A DNA stretch of 64,000 bases from the NCBI GenBank assembly GCA_943842425.1, contig CALTBR010000003.1:868001-932000 (forward strand). The letters are read 5' to 3'. A model generated the notes under the pieces. That model was not told where the DNA came from. It saw only the letters and a program-made list of their open reading frames with translations, and searched no databases. This document shows positions 18,603-27,248 of this stretch, in pieces (positions within the stretch are counted from its first letter, which is position 1; each line of letters starts with the position of its first letter). Both the position numbers and the translations under genes were made by a program. Origin of the DNA: UBA974 sp002292405. GTDB lineage: Bacteria; Bacteroidota; Bacteroidia; Flavobacteriales_D; Sanyastnellaceae.

Positions 18603-18620
18603 GAATATTCTTGTTCTATA

Positions 18621-19226
18621 TTACTTAGAGTACAATTCTACAATTAAAGATTCCTTGATGTTTTCAGGGATCTGATCACGAGTTGGGGCGCTAACTAAAG
18701 TTCCAGACATAGCCTGAATATCCCAATTAAGCCACTCATGATTTTGAGTACTTGACCCTAAAGACATTGAAATAATCTCTAGAGACTTACTCTTTTCCCT
18801 AACTCCTACAACGTCACCAGGGCGAACATTGCAAGATGGGATATTAACAACACTACCATTAATAGTAATGTGTCTATGTGATACTAATTGCCTTGCACCT
18901 CTTCTTGTGGTGCTTATTCCGAGACGGTAAACAACATTATCCAAACGACTTTCGCACATTTGAAGTAGTAAATCACCAGTAACACCCTTCTTAGAACTAG
19001 CTGATTTAAACAGATTTGAGAATTGTTTCTCCAAAATTCCATAAGTATATTTTGCTTTCTGCTTTTCAATTAATTGAACAGAGTACTCAGACTCCTTCTT
19101 TCTTCGACGAGTATTCCCGTGCTGTCCTGGTCCATAAGCTTTACGTTCTAAAGCTTTGTCTGGGCCAAAGATTGCTTCTTTGAAGCGACGGGCAATTTTT
19201 GATTTGGGTCCGCGATAACGTGCCAT
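18621..19226 (-). CDS. rpsD: 30S ribosomal protein S4 (zinc-free type)
   Basis: A 201-residue S4 beginning MARYRGPKSKIARR and KAYGPGQHG, with the S4 RNA-binding domain around ESRLDNVVYRLG and VSHRHITINGSVV. The N-terminal zinc-binding cysteines found in some S4 proteins are absent, so this is the C-minus form. S4 nucleates 30S assembly and in many bacteria represses the alpha operon. Confidence 0.98.
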   Translation of the reverse strand: MARYRGPKSKIARRFKEAIFGPDKALERKAYGPGQHGNTRRRKKESEYSVQLIEKQKAKYTYGILEKQFSNLFKSASSKKGVTGDLLLQMCESRLDNVVYRLGISTTRRGARQLVSHRHITINGSVVNIPSCNVRPGDVVGVREKSKSLEIISMSLGSSTQNHEWLNWDIQAMSGTLVSAPTRDQIPENIKESLIVELYSK

Positions 19227-19252
19227 GATTAAAAATTCTTAGTTTGTAATTA

Positions 19253-19636
19253 TTAAACTCGGCGACGCTTTGGAGGGCGACAACCATTATGAGGTAGTGG
19301 GGTTACATCTACAATCTCTGTAACTTGAATTCCCATGTTATGAAGGGTACGAATAGCGCTCTCGCGACCAGATCCAGGACCTTTCACAAAAACTCGAACT
19401 TTTTTAAGCCCAAATTCCATTGCTTCTTTTCCGCAATCTTCGGCAGCACATTGTGCAGCATATGGTGTGTTCTTTTTAGATCCACGAAAACCCATTTTCC
19501 CGGCACTTGACCAGGAAATCACCTGGCCTGTAATATTAGTCAAGGAGATGATGATGTTATTAAACGAAGAATGTATATGAGCTTCTCCTACGGAGTCAAC
19601 TTTTACATTTTTCTTATTCTTGGCGTTTTTTGCCAT
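19253..19636 (-). CDS. rpsK: 30S ribosomal protein S11
   Basis: A 127-residue S11 with the family signatures AHIHSSFNNIIISLTN, SSAGKMGFRGSKKNTPYAAQ and the basic C terminus GCRPPKRRRV. S11 sits on the 30S platform near the Shine-Dalgarno helix region. Located between rpsM and rpsD with a 60-bp gap from rpsM, the longest gap in this part of the cluster. Confidence 0.98.
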   Translation of the reverse strand: MAKNAKNKKNVKVDSVGEAHIHSSFNNIIISLTNITGQVISWSSAGKMGFRGSKKNTPYAAQCAAEDCGKEAMEFGLKKVRVFVKGPGSGRESAIRTLHNMGIQVTEIVDVTPLPHNGCRPPKRRRV

Positions 19637-19696
19637 AATTATTTATATTGGAGGTGATCAGTCCTTGCGGACAAAATTAATAGAGCTAACTCTTTG

Positions 19697-20065
19697 TTAT
19701 TCTTTCTTATTTGCTACAGTCTTCCTTCGTCCTTTACGAGTTCTAGAATTATTTTTTGTTCTTTGACCGCGCAAAGGTAAACCGTTACGATGACGAATAC
19801 CACGGTAACAACCGATATCCATCAAACGTTTAATATCTGATTGTGTTTCAGATCTTAATTCTCCTTCAACTTTGAAACTTGAACCAATAATGTTACGAAT
19901 TGAACCGACTTCATCGTCACTCCACTCATCTACATTTTTATTCGAGTCTACACCAGCCTCAATAAGAATTTTAAGCGCACGACTTCGGCCTACGCCGTAG
20001 ATGTACGTTAAGGAAATTGCTCCGCGCTTGTTGCGAGGAATATCTACACCAGCTATACGTGCCAT
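19697..20065 (-). CDS. rpsM: 30S ribosomal protein S13
   Basis: A 122-residue S13: MARIAGVDIPRNKR at the start, IYGVGRSRALKIL in the helix-two-turn-helix region, and CYRGIRHRNGLPLRGQRT before the basic tail that contacts P-site tRNA. It follows rpmJ closely, as in the usual infA-rpmJ-rpsM-rpsK order. Confidence 0.98.
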   Translation of the reverse strand: MARIAGVDIPRNKRGAISLTYIYGVGRSRALKILIEAGVDSNKNVDEWSDDEVGSIRNIIGSSFKVEGELRSETQSDIKRLMDIGCYRGIRHRNGLPLRGQRTKNNSRTRKGRRKTVANKKE

Positions 20066-20093
20066 GAGTATATTGAATTTTGCAAAATCAGGA

Positions 20094-20210
20094 TTAACCC
20101 TGACGTTGCTTCATTTTAGGATTCTTCTTGTTAATTACGAATAGTCGTCCTTTACGGCGAACGATTTTACAATCTGCCGTTCGCTTCTTTATGGATGCGC
20201 GTGTTTTCAT
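20094..20210 (-). CDS. rpmJ: 50S ribosomal protein L36 (zinc-free type)
   Basis: A 38-residue protein read directly from the sequence: it starts MKTRASIKKRTADCK, continues IVRRKGRLFVINKKNP and ends KMKQRQG. This is L36. Of the CCCH zinc ligands of the classical form only one Cys remains and the histidine position is Met, so it is the zinc-independent form common in Bacteroidota. It fits the gap between infA and rpsM exactly (11 bp after infA). Confidence 0.97.
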   Translation of the reverse strand: MKTRASIKKRTADCKIVRRKGRLFVINKKNPKMKQRQG

Positions 20211-20221
20211 TGGGCTGATTT

Positions 20222-20443
20222 TTATTTTTTATATCGAAAAGTGATTCGGCCTTTAGACAAGTCATATGGAGACATCTCAACTTTCACACGGTCACTAGGC
20301 AAAATCTTGATGTAATACATCCTCATTTTTCCAGAGATATGAGCAGTAATTACATGCCCATTTTCTAATTCAACTCTAAACATTGCATTAGACAATGCCT
20401 CTAAGATTGTTCCATCTTGTGTGATAGATTCTTGTTTCGCCAT
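20222..20443 (-). CDS. infA: translation initiation factor IF-1
   Basis: A 73-residue S1/OB-fold protein: AKQESITQDGTILEAL, FRVELENGHVITAHISGKMR and the end GRITFRYKK. IF-1 occupies the A site of the 30S subunit during initiation. It lies between map and rpmJ, the order normal for the spc-alpha junction. Confidence 0.98.
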   Translation of the reverse strand: MAKQESITQDGTILEALSNAMFRVELENGHVITAHISGKMRMYYIKILPSDRVKVEMSPYDLSKGRITFRYKK

Positions 20444-20462
20444 TCGCTTATTTATTTTCGAT

Positions 20463-21257
20463 CTATTTCGTTTTATTAATAACTCTTTCTATTTCTACAA
20501 AACTTGAGAGGATTTCGGCTTTCCCTTTCCTAACAACTATATCGTGTTCGAAATGAGCAGAAACCAAATTATCATTAGTCACAATTGTCCAACCATCCTT
20601 ATCAGTACGAACATCGCATTTTCCAAGGTTGATCATTGGTTCAATAGCTAGCACCATGCCATCTACTAAACGTGGGCCGTTTCCACGGCGACCATAATTA
20701 GGAACTTCTGGTGCTTCATGAAGCTCTCGCCCCAATCCATGACCAACTAATTCGCGAACCACACCATAACCGAATGATTCTGCATGCTTTTGACAAGCTG
20801 CTCCTATATCGCCAATACGCTTACCAACGATTGCTTGTTCTATCGAAAGAGTAAGGCATTCTTTTGTGACTTTTAATAATTTTTGAATCTCAGGATCAAC
20901 CTCTCCTACTTCAAAAGTATAAGCGCTATCTCCATAAAATCCATTCATTAGCGTACCACAGTCTATCGAAACAATATCTCCATTATTTAATGGTTTATCA
21001 TTTGGTATTCCATGGACTACAGCAGCATTCACCGAAGTACAAAGTGTATTGGGGAATCCCCCATATCCTTTAAAACCCGGCTCCGCTCTATTGTCTCGGA
21101 TAAATTCCTCGGCAATGGTGTCTAACTGTATAGTAGTAACTCCTGGTGTAACCAGTGCTGCTACTTCTGCTAAAGTCCTCCCAACAAGCAATGAACTTTT
21201 ACGAATAAGCTCGACTTCTTCTTCCGATTTTATACGGATTCGTCGTCCTAAACTCAT
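20463..21257 (-). CDS. map: type I methionine aminopeptidase
   Basis: A 264-residue enzyme that removes the initiator Met from nascent proteins. The five metal ligands are visible in order: Asp in VSIDCGT, Asp in YGDSAYTF, His in VGHGLGRELHE, Glu in LAIEPMI and Glu in AHFEHDIVV. No N-terminal extension, so type Ia. Its place between secY and infA without adk is common in Bacteroidota. Confidence 0.97.
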   Translation of the reverse strand: MSLGRRIRIKSEEEVELIRKSSLLVGRTLAEVAALVTPGVTTIQLDTIAEEFIRDNRAEPGFKGYGGFPNTLCTSVNAAVVHGIPNDKPLNNGDIVSIDCGTLMNGFYGDSAYTFEVGEVDPEIQKLLKVTKECLTLSIEQAIVGKRIGDIGAACQKHAESFGYGVVRELVGHGLGRELHEAPEVPNYGRRGNGPRLVDGMVLAIEPMINLGKCDVRTDKDGWTIVTNDNLVSAHFEHDIVVRKGKAEILSSFVEIERVINKTK

Positions 21258-21264
21258 ATCGTAA

Positions 21265-22614
21265 TTAACCTCCTAAACCTCCCACAGGTGACTGTGAACG
21301 ACTACGCATCTTTCCAGACTTCATCAATCCGTCATAATGACGAGAAAGCAAATAGCTTTCAATCTGTTGAAGAGTGTCAAGAATAACTCCCACCATAATC
21401 AATAGCGATGTTCCGCCAAAGAAAATGGAAAATGATTGTGAATGTGTTAAACCAAGGTTAAACACAATTGCTGGTAATATCGCAATGAATCCAAGAAAAA
21501 TAGCTCCTGGCAAAGTGATCTTAGATAAAACATCATCTAAAAATTCTGCAGTGGCTCTTCCTGGTTTTATACCTGGCACAAAACTGTTTTGGCGTTTTAA
21601 ATCATCAGCCATCTGATTAGGGTTTACAGTAATCGCAGTATAAAAATAAGTGAAAGCTACAATCATGAAAAAGAATAACACATTGTAACCTACACCATTA
21701 AAATCACTTAAACTTTGTAAAAAGGCATTCCCCTGTAATGACTCAGATTGTGTCATATATAACGGCACAAACATAATAGCCTGTGCAAAAATGATAGGCA
21801 TCACTCCTGAAGAGTTAACTTTTAATGGTATAAAACTTCTGGCTCCAGATCCTGAAGGAATCATGTTATCCGCTTGTTGCAGCTTTGCCATCTGTACTGG
21901 TACTTTACGAATACCTTGCACTAGAGCAACACTAGCTCCAATTACAATCAAAAAGAACGCAATTTCAACTAAGAAGAAATAAATAGTTGAATCGGGATGA
22001 ACAAATTCTTGTATTAATGCTTGTGGAAATGTCGCAATAATTCCAATCATAATAAGTAAAGAAATACCATTACCTACACCTTTATCAGTAATACGCTCAC
22101 CTAACCACATAATAACAAGTGTACTACTAACTATAATCATCACAGCAGAAAACCACCAAAAAGTACTTGGGTTAACAACAGCACCTGGTACTGAAACCAC
22201 AGTCGATGCAAGATATCCTGGAGCTTGTACTAATGAGATTGCAATTGTAAGAAACCTTGTACCTTGAGTTATTTTCTTACGTCCACTTTCACCTTCAGCT
22301 TGTAGCTTCTGTACTGCAGGTACAGCAATGCTCATAAGTTGAACAATAATTGAAGCGGATATATAAGGCATAATACCTAAAGCAAAAATAGAAGCTCTTG
22401 TGAAAGCTCCTCCAGTGAATAGAGATAAAATATCTCCTAAACCACCGCCACTTCCAAGCGCATTCATTTGCTCCGCTAGAACATCACCATTTACACCAGG
22501 AATAACGATAAATGAGCCGATTCTGTATACTAGAATAAGACCTAGTGTTACCCATATCTTATTTCTAAGTTCTTCGTGACGCCAAATATCGGCAAGTTTA
22601 GAAAACAGTCTCAT
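21265..22614 (-). CDS. secY: protein translocase subunit SecY
   Basis: A 449-residue, ten-helix membrane protein forming the SecYEG channel. The N terminus (FSKLADIWRHEELRNKIW, then RIGSFIVIPGVN) and the cytosolic loop region (FVPGIKPGRATAEFLDDVL) are characteristic. Its ATG overlaps the rplO stop by four bases (ATGA), so translation is coupled to L15. Confidence 0.98.
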   Translation of the reverse strand: MRLFSKLADIWRHEELRNKIWVTLGLILVYRIGSFIVIPGVNGDVLAEQMNALGSGGGLGDILSLFTGGAFTRASIFALGIMPYISASIIVQLMSIAVPAVQKLQAEGESGRKKITQGTRFLTIAISLVQAPGYLASTVVSVPGAVVNPSTFWWFSAVMIIVSSTLVIMWLGERITDKGVGNGISLLIMIGIIATFPQALIQEFVHPDSTIYFFLVEIAFFLIVIGASVALVQGIRKVPVQMAKLQQADNMIPSGSGARSFIPLKVNSSGVMPIIFAQAIMFVPLYMTQSESLQGNAFLQSLSDFNGVGYNVLFFFMIVAFTYFYTAITVNPNQMADDLKRQNSFVPGIKPGRATAEFLDDVLSKITLPGAIFLGFIAILPAIVFNLGLTHSQSFSIFFGGTSLLIMVGVILDTLQQIESYLLSRHYDGLMKSGKMRSRSQSPVGGLGG

Positions 22615-23072
22615 TTGCCTATACTATCAATAGTTGTAACCGAACCGCCAGCAGCTGTTAAAGCTTCTGAAGCTGTTTTAGAATATTGATGTGCTGTTAC
22701 ATCTAACTTAGATGTAACCTCACCCCTACCTAAAATCTTTATTAAATCATGCTTGCCTGCAAGACTGTTTTCCACAATTTCTTTTGGTGTAATTGTTGTA
22801 GATCCAATTTTTTCTGAAAGTTTTTGTAATACATCAAGGTTAATACCTTTGTATTCAACACGATTAGGACTTACAAAACCAAATTTAGGCACACGACGTT
22901 GAAGTGGCATTTGACCACCTTCAAATCCGATTTTAGACGAATACCCTGAACGTGACTTCGCTCCTTTGTGCCCACGTGTAGATGTACCACCATGTCCAGA
23001 ACCCTCTCCACGACCAATTCGCTTGCGATTCTTAATAGATCCTTTTGCAGGTGTAAGATTGCTTAGATTCAT
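22611..23072 (-). CDS. rplO: 50S ribosomal protein L15
   Basis: A 153-residue L15: LTPAKGSIKNRKRIGRGEGSG, the glycine-rich extended region GHGGTSTRGHKG, and GFEGGQMPLQRRVPKFGF. It overlaps secY by four bases and follows rpmD by 18 bp. Confidence 0.98.
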   Translation of the reverse strand: MNLSNLTPAKGSIKNRKRIGRGEGSGHGGTSTRGHKGAKSRSGYSSKIGFEGGQMPLQRRVPKFGFVSPNRVEYKGINLDVLQKLSEKIGSTTITPKEIVENSLAGKHDLIKILGRGEVTSKLDVTAHQYSKTASEALTAAGGSVTTIDSIGK

Positions 23073-23090
23073 GATTATTTCTGGATTTGA

Positions 23091-23273
23091 TTATTTTTCT
23101 TCAAATTTTACAAGATGACTCACTTTACGAATCATTCCCATTATTTGAGGTGTTGCTTCATGCTCAACAGGGTTGTTAAGCTTCTTAATTCCTAACGCCT
23201 GAATTGTAGCCTTCTGACGTTTTGTGCGATTAATTGCACTACGGACTTGTGTTATAATAACTTTACTCATCAT
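23091..23273 (-). CDS. rpmD: 50S ribosomal protein L30
   Basis: A 60-residue L30 with KVIITQVRSAINRTKRQKAT and the central ALGIKKLNNPVEHE. Two adjacent Met codons make the exact start ambiguous by one residue. It lies between rpsE and rplO as in the standard spc operon. Confidence 0.97.
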   Translation of the reverse strand: MMSKVIITQVRSAINRTKRQKATIQALGIKKLNNPVEHEATPQIMGMIRKVSHLVKFEEK

Positions 23274-23281
23274 TCTTAAGT

Positions 23282-23866
23282 TCAGCCTTGAAATACTTTT
23301 GACATAGAAATACCACGAATATTTGCAATTGTTTTAGCGTCACGCAGTTCTTTTAAAGCATTAAATGTAGCTTTAACAACATTATGTGGGTTTGAAGATC
23401 CCAAAGACTTAGCAAGTACATTCTTAATTCCAGCACTCTCTAGCACCGCACGCATTGCTCCACCAGCAATTACACCAGTTCCTGGAGATGCAGGTCTAAT
23501 AAGGATGTGAGCACCCGCATATTTCATTTCTTGTCTATGAGGAATCGTACCGTTAATTACTGGTACAGTAATCATATCCTTTTTACCAATATCGATACCT
23601 TTCTGAATAGCAGTAGCTACTTCACGGCTTTTACCTAAGCCATGACCAACCTGACCCTTTTCATTTCCAACGACTACAATAGCGCTAAAACTAAAAGTAC
23701 GACCACCTTTGGTAGTTTTTGCAACACGATTTATACCTACTAAACGCTCTTTCAAATCTGGATCGCCAGTCCTACTTTGTTGTTCGCGTTTTCCACCTGG
23801 TCGCTGGTTGCGCTTACCTTGTCCTTGTCCTTGTCCTTGACTTTGTCCTTGTCCTTGATTCATCAT
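23282..23866 (-). CDS. rpsE: 30S ribosomal protein S5 with Gln-Gly-rich N-terminal extension
   Basis: A 194-residue S5. The core begins at about residue 38 (DLKERLVGINRVAKTTKGGR) with GNEKGQVGHGLGKSREV and the C-terminal GSSNPHNVVKATFNAL. The first 35 residues are an added tail of QG repeats (NQGQGQSQGQGQGQGKR) followed by basic residues. The matching DNA is a run of CAAGGA hexamers. The tail is probably disordered; no function is known to me. Confidence 0.97.
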   Translation of the reverse strand: MMNQGQGQSQGQGQGQGKRNQRPGGKREQQSRTGDPDLKERLVGINRVAKTTKGGRTFSFSAIVVVGNEKGQVGHGLGKSREVATAIQKGIDIGKKDMITVPVINGTIPHRQEMKYAGAHILIRPASPGTGVIAGGAMRAVLESAGIKNVLAKSLGSSNPHNVVKATFNALKELRDAKTIANIRGISMSKVFQG

Positions 23867-23868
23867 AT

Positions 23869-24225
23869 TTAGAATTTGAGACCCCCATCGCGGGCAGCTT
23901 GCGCTAATTGTTTAACACGACCGTGAAATAAGTAACCACTGCGATCAAATACCACGTTAGTAATTCCTGCATTTTTTGCTTGCTCAGCAATCATAGTACC
24001 TACGGAAGAAGCTTGCTCTAGTTTAGGTTGATTCTTTGTGTCATCTTTACTTAAAGACGATGCTGAAGCTAAAGTACGACCACTCAAGTCGTCTATAATT
24101 TGAGCATAAATCTGCTTATTACTACGGAATACAGACAATCTAGGACGGTCTGATGTTCCAGACAATTTACCGCGGACGCGGCGTCTGACTTTTAAACGAG
24201 CTAATGTTTTTTTACTAGTTGACAT
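23869..24225 (-). CDS. rplR: 50S ribosomal protein L18
   Basis: A 118-residue 5S rRNA-binding protein. RLSVFRSNKQIYAQIIDD and the C-terminal FDRSGYLFHGRVKQLAQAAR-type segment (FDRSGYLFHGRVK, AARDGGLKF) are diagnostic. Placed between rplF and rpsE with gaps of 11 and 2 bp. Confidence 0.98.
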   Translation of the reverse strand: MSTSKKTLARLKVRRRVRGKLSGTSDRPRLSVFRSNKQIYAQIIDDLSGRTLASASSLSKDDTKNQPKLEQASSVGTMIAEQAKNAGITNVVFDRSGYLFHGRVKQLAQAARDGGLKF

Positions 24226-24236
24226 TACTTCTTCAA

Positions 24237-24788
24237 TTATTTTGCAGCCGTCTTACCAGCTTTTCTACGAATTACTTCTCCCTTGTAACGAATACCTTTA
24301 CCCTTATATGGTTCTGGTTTACGTAGTGAACGGATTTTTGCAGCTACAGTACCGATGAGTTGTTTATCATGTGACGCTAACGTAACTATAGGTGGCTGAC
24401 CTTTTTTTGTTTCTGCTTGAAGTGAAACTTCAGCAGGCAATTGCATAACAATAGTATGGCTAAAACCAAGACTTAATGTTAATTGTTGACCTTGAGAAGA
24501 TGCTCTAAAACCAACACCATATAGCTCAAGCTCTTTAGTGTAACCTTGTGTGACACCTTCAATCATATTAAAGATAAGAGCTCGGTATAATCCATGCTTA
24601 GATCTAAATTCCTTATCATTCGAAGAACGAGTAAATGTAATTACATTGTCTTCAACGATCATTGAGATTGCTGAATCAATTTCTTGACTTAGCTCACCTT
24701 TAGAGCCTTTCACCGTTACAATTGAGTTTTCAATTGAAACAGTAACTCCTTCGGGGATTGTTATGGGGGCTTTTCCTATACGAGACAT
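24237..24788 (-). CDS. rplF: 50S ribosomal protein L6
   Basis: A 183-residue L6 starting MSRIGKAPITIPEGV, with GPKG-like turn and the C-terminal signature RKPEPYKGKGIRYKGEVIRRK, given here in part as PEPYKGKGIRY. An in-frame upstream ATG at 24821 would add 11 residues and overlap rpsH; the ATG at 24788 matches the family start and leaves a 17-bp gap to rpsH. Confidence 0.97.
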   Translation of the reverse strand: MSRIGKAPITIPEGVTVSIENSIVTVKGSKGELSQEIDSAISMIVEDNVITFTRSSNDKEFRSKHGLYRALIFNMIEGVTQGYTKELELYGVGFRASSQGQQLTLSLGFSHTIVMQLPAEVSLQAETKKGQPPIVTLASHDKQLIGTVAAKIRSLRKPEPYKGKGIRYKGEVIRRKAGKTAAK

Positions 24789-24805
24789 TTCTCTATTGCT
24801 TAATA

Positions 24806-25204
24806 TCAGTAAACTGTACAAATGATTTCTCCACCAATATTCAGACGACGAGCTTCCTTGTCAGTCATCAAACCTTTGTTGGTTGAAATAATACTTATAC
24901 CTAATCCGTTAAGTACACGTGGCAACTCCGAAGCCGCTCCGTATTTACGTAAACCCGGTCTAGAGAAGCGCTTAACTTCTGTAATAGCAGGTCTACGAGT
25001 CTTATCGTCATAACGTAACGCAATTTTAATGGTTCCTTGAGGTTTCTCATCAACAAATTTATAGTTGAGGATAAAACCTTGATCAAAGAGGATTTTAGTA
25101 ACCTCCTTCTTCAAATTAGAAGCAGGTACGTTTACCACTTTGTGTTGTGCCATTTGCGCATTGCGAATGCGCGTTATTAGGTCTGCTAAAGGATCACTGT
25201 GCAT
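24806..25204 (-). CDS. rpsH: 30S ribosomal protein S8
   Basis: A 132-residue S8: DPLADLITRIRNAQMA at the start, RFSRPGLRKYG in the middle and the C-terminal GLMTDKEARRLNIGGEIICTVY. S8 binds helix 21 of 16S rRNA and in E. coli represses the spc operon; the sequence here does not show whether that control exists. Confidence 0.98.
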   Translation of the reverse strand: MHSDPLADLITRIRNAQMAQHKVVNVPASNLKKEVTKILFDQGFILNYKFVDEKPQGTIKIALRYDDKTRRPAITEVKRFSRPGLRKYGAASELPRVLNGLGISIISTNKGLMTDKEARRLNIGGEIICTVY

Positions 25205-25236
25205 ATCAGTATTCTATTAATGGATTGAGAAAGCGC

Positions 25237-25506
25237 TTACCAGCTAGCTTTCCTTACTCCTGGGATGCGACCCGATAGGGCCAATTTGCGAAATAGAACA
25301 CGGGAAACGCCAAACTGACGCATATATCCGCGAGGACGTCCTGTGATCTGGCAACGGTTGTGCATACGCACAGCTGCCGAATTTGGTGGGAGCTTTTGAA
25401 AGCCTTCCCAGTCACCAGCCTCCTTCAAGGCTTTGCGCTTAGCAGCATATTTTGCTACCATTCTAGCGCGCTTGCGCTCTCGCGCTTTCATGCTTTCTTT
25501 AGCCAT
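25237..25506 (-). CDS. rpsN: 30S ribosomal protein S14 (zinc-free long type)
   Basis: An 89-residue S14 of the long, zinc-independent form: MAKESMKARERKR at the start and RCQITGRPRGYMRQFGVSR with a C-terminal KASW. It lacks the CxxC pairs of the short zinc form. Lies 2 bp after rplE. Confidence 0.98.
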   Translation of the reverse strand: MAKESMKARERKRARMVAKYAAKRKALKEAGDWEGFQKLPPNSAAVRMHNRCQITGRPRGYMRQFGVSRVLFRKLALSGRIPGVRKASW

Positions 25507-25508
25507 GC

Positions 25509-26060
25509 TTAGTTGTTTTTGAAGGGAAATCCAAACTCTGATAATAAAGCTTTTGCTTCTTCATCAGTGTTTGCAGATGTAACAATAGTAATGTCCATCC
25601 CATTGATATGCTTAACATCATCGATGTTAATCTCAGGGAAGACGAGCTGTTCTTTGATACCAAAAGTGAAATTCCCTCTACCATCAAAGCCTTTAGCTTT
25701 AATACCTTGGAAATCACGAGTACGTGGTAGTGTGATAGAAATAAGACGGTCTAAAAAGTCATACATTTTATCTCGACGTAATGTAACTTTACAACCGATA
25801 GGCATATCCTTACGGAGTTTAAAGTTAGAAACATCTTTAGTGGACATCGTCTTAACTGCTTTTTGTCCAGAGATAATTGACATCTCATCAACGGCAGTAT
25901 TCACCATTTTACGATCACCTACTGCTTGACCAACTCCTTGGTTCAAGCAAATTTTCGTGATACAAGGCGCTTGCATAAGACTTGTATATTCAAACTTTTT
26001 TATTAAAGCAGGAACAATCTCGTCTTTGTATTGCGCTTGAAGTCTAGATACGTATGTCAT
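25509..26060 (-). CDS. rplE: 50S ribosomal protein L5
   Basis: A 183-residue 5S rRNA-binding protein with KICLNQGVGQAVGDRK, the RRDKMYDFLDRLI helix, and DIVTSANTDEEAKALL-like C terminus (ITIVTSANTDEEAK). Its ATG shares one base with the rplX stop codon, indicating coupled translation. Confidence 0.98.
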   Translation of the reverse strand: MTYVSRLQAQYKDEIVPALIKKFEYTSLMQAPCITKICLNQGVGQAVGDRKMVNTAVDEMSIISGQKAVKTMSTKDVSNFKLRKDMPIGCKVTLRRDKMYDFLDRLISITLPRTRDFQGIKAKGFDGRGNFTFGIKEQLVFPEINIDDVKHINGMDITIVTSANTDEEAKALLSEFGFPFKNN

Positions 26061-26380
26061 TACTTCAGATCTTCGTTTGATTTCTTAGAGTAACGAGTAA
26101 GTTTACCAGCGTCATTACGACGACGTCCTACTCGAGTTGCATTGCCAGCAGAATCAACAACCATCACATTAGAAATGTGAATACCTGCTTCTACTTTAAC
26201 GACTCCCCCCTGAGGGTTAGAGGCGCTTGGCTTAACGTGCTTAGTGATGATGTTTACACCTTCAATAACCACACGATCTTTTTTGCGATCAACAGAGAGT
26301 ACAGATCCAGTTTTTCCACGGCTTCCGCCTGAAAGAACTTTTACTGAATCACCAGATTTTATTTTTAGTCGCTTTTCCAT
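26060..26380 (-). CDS. rplX: 50S ribosomal protein L24
   Basis: A 106-residue L24 containing the KOW motif (GDSVKVLSGGSRGKTGSVL) and GVNIITKHVKPS. L24 is an early 50S assembly initiator. Located between rplN and rplE, with its stop overlapping the rplE start. Confidence 0.98.
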   Translation of the reverse strand: MEKRLKIKSGDSVKVLSGGSRGKTGSVLSVDRKKDRVVIEGVNIITKHVKPSASNPQGGVVKVEAGIHISNVMVVDSAGNATRVGRRRNDAGKLTRYSKKSNEDLK

Positions 26381-26396
26381 CTTTCCATAGTCTTCC

Positions 26397-26765
26397 TTAC
26401 AGCACCTCCGGTGCTAGTGAGACAATTTTCATAAAGTCCTTATCACGTAACTCGCGAGCAACAGGGCCAAAGATACGTGTAGCACGTATATCTCCAGTTT
26501 CGTTTAACAAAACGCAAGCATTATCATCAAAACGGATATAAGATCCATCAGCTCTGCGAATCTCTTTACGAGTTCGTACAACGACAGCCTTAGCAACCGT
26601 ACCTTTCTTAATATTTCCGTTAGGTGTCGCACTTTTTACAGTTACAACCACCTTATCTCCAATAGACGCATAACGTCTTTTAGTTCCACCTAGGACACGA
26701 ATACAGAGTGCTTCACGAGCACCGCTGTTATCAGCCACTTTCATACGAGATTCTTGTTGTATCAT
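26397..26765 (-). CDS. rplN: 50S ribosomal protein L14
   Basis: A 122-residue L14: MIQQESRMKVADNSGA, CIRVLGGTKRRYASIGD and FGPVARELRDKDFMKI are family hallmarks. It follows rpsQ by 19 bp in the standard order. Confidence 0.98.
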   Translation of the reverse strand: MIQQESRMKVADNSGAREALCIRVLGGTKRRYASIGDKVVVTVKSATPNGNIKKGTVAKAVVVRTRKEIRRADGSYIRFDDNACVLLNETGDIRATRIFGPVARELRDKDFMKIVSLAPEVL

Positions 26766-26784
26766 GGTTTCCTAATAATCTTAA

Positions 26785-27054
26785 TTATTTAACACGTTCT
26801 ACAACTTCAATCAGCCTCCAGCATTTACGCTTACTAATTGGACGTGTTTCCATGATACGGACTGTATCACCAATGTTACATGTTTGCTCCTCATCATGAG
26901 CAACAAGCTTTGTTGTTTTAGTTACAAACTTTCCGTAGAAAGGATGCTTCTCTTTACGCTCTACAGAAACTACAATTGATTTATCCATCTTATTAGATGT
27001 AACAATACCAACTCGCTCCTTTCTAAGTTTACGTGTTATTGTTTCTGTGCTCAT
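26785..27054 (-). CDS. rpsQ: 30S ribosomal protein S17
   Basis: An 89-residue OB-fold protein: RKERVGIVTSNKMDKSIVV, HPFYGKFVTKTTKLVAHDE and the C-terminal RPISKRKCWRLIEVVE. Its ATG overlaps the rpmC stop by four bases (ATGA). Confidence 0.98.
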   Translation of the reverse strand: MSTETITRKLRKERVGIVTSNKMDKSIVVSVERKEKHPFYGKFVTKTTKLVAHDEEQTCNIGDTVRIMETRPISKRKCWRLIEVVERVK

Positions 27055-27248
27055 GATGCTTTATTACGTGCAGTTTGCTCAGTTAAAAGGCGCGCGACAT
27101 CACGCTTTTGAATTTTCAAAATTGTTGGAGTTTCAAGTCCAGCAATTGTATGGTTAAAGCGAAGCTTTGAAAGTGCCTCACGTTCAACGTCTATTCTTTC
27201 TACCAAGTCCTTATCAGACATTTGGTTAATTTCTTTCATTTCAATCAT
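27051..27248 (-). CDS. rpmC: 50S ribosomal protein L29
   Basis: A roughly 65-residue L29 with the two-helix pattern and the core LSKLRFNHTIAGLETPTIL followed by RDVARLLTEQ. I chose the ATG at 27248 because it overlaps the rplP stop as ATGA and best matches the family length. An ATG at 27239 (three codons later) is nearly as likely; the ATG at 27284 would overlap rplP by 40 bases and add residues not found in L29. Confidence 0.93.
   Translation of the reverse strand: MIEMKEINQMSDKDLVERIDVEREALSKLRFNHTIAGLETPTILKIQKRDVARLLTEQTARNKAS

Noticed and set aside
21258..21264. Missing adk between secY and map as a deletion
   Set aside because: adk is elsewhere in many Bacteroidota; secY-map-infA-rpmJ is a normal order.
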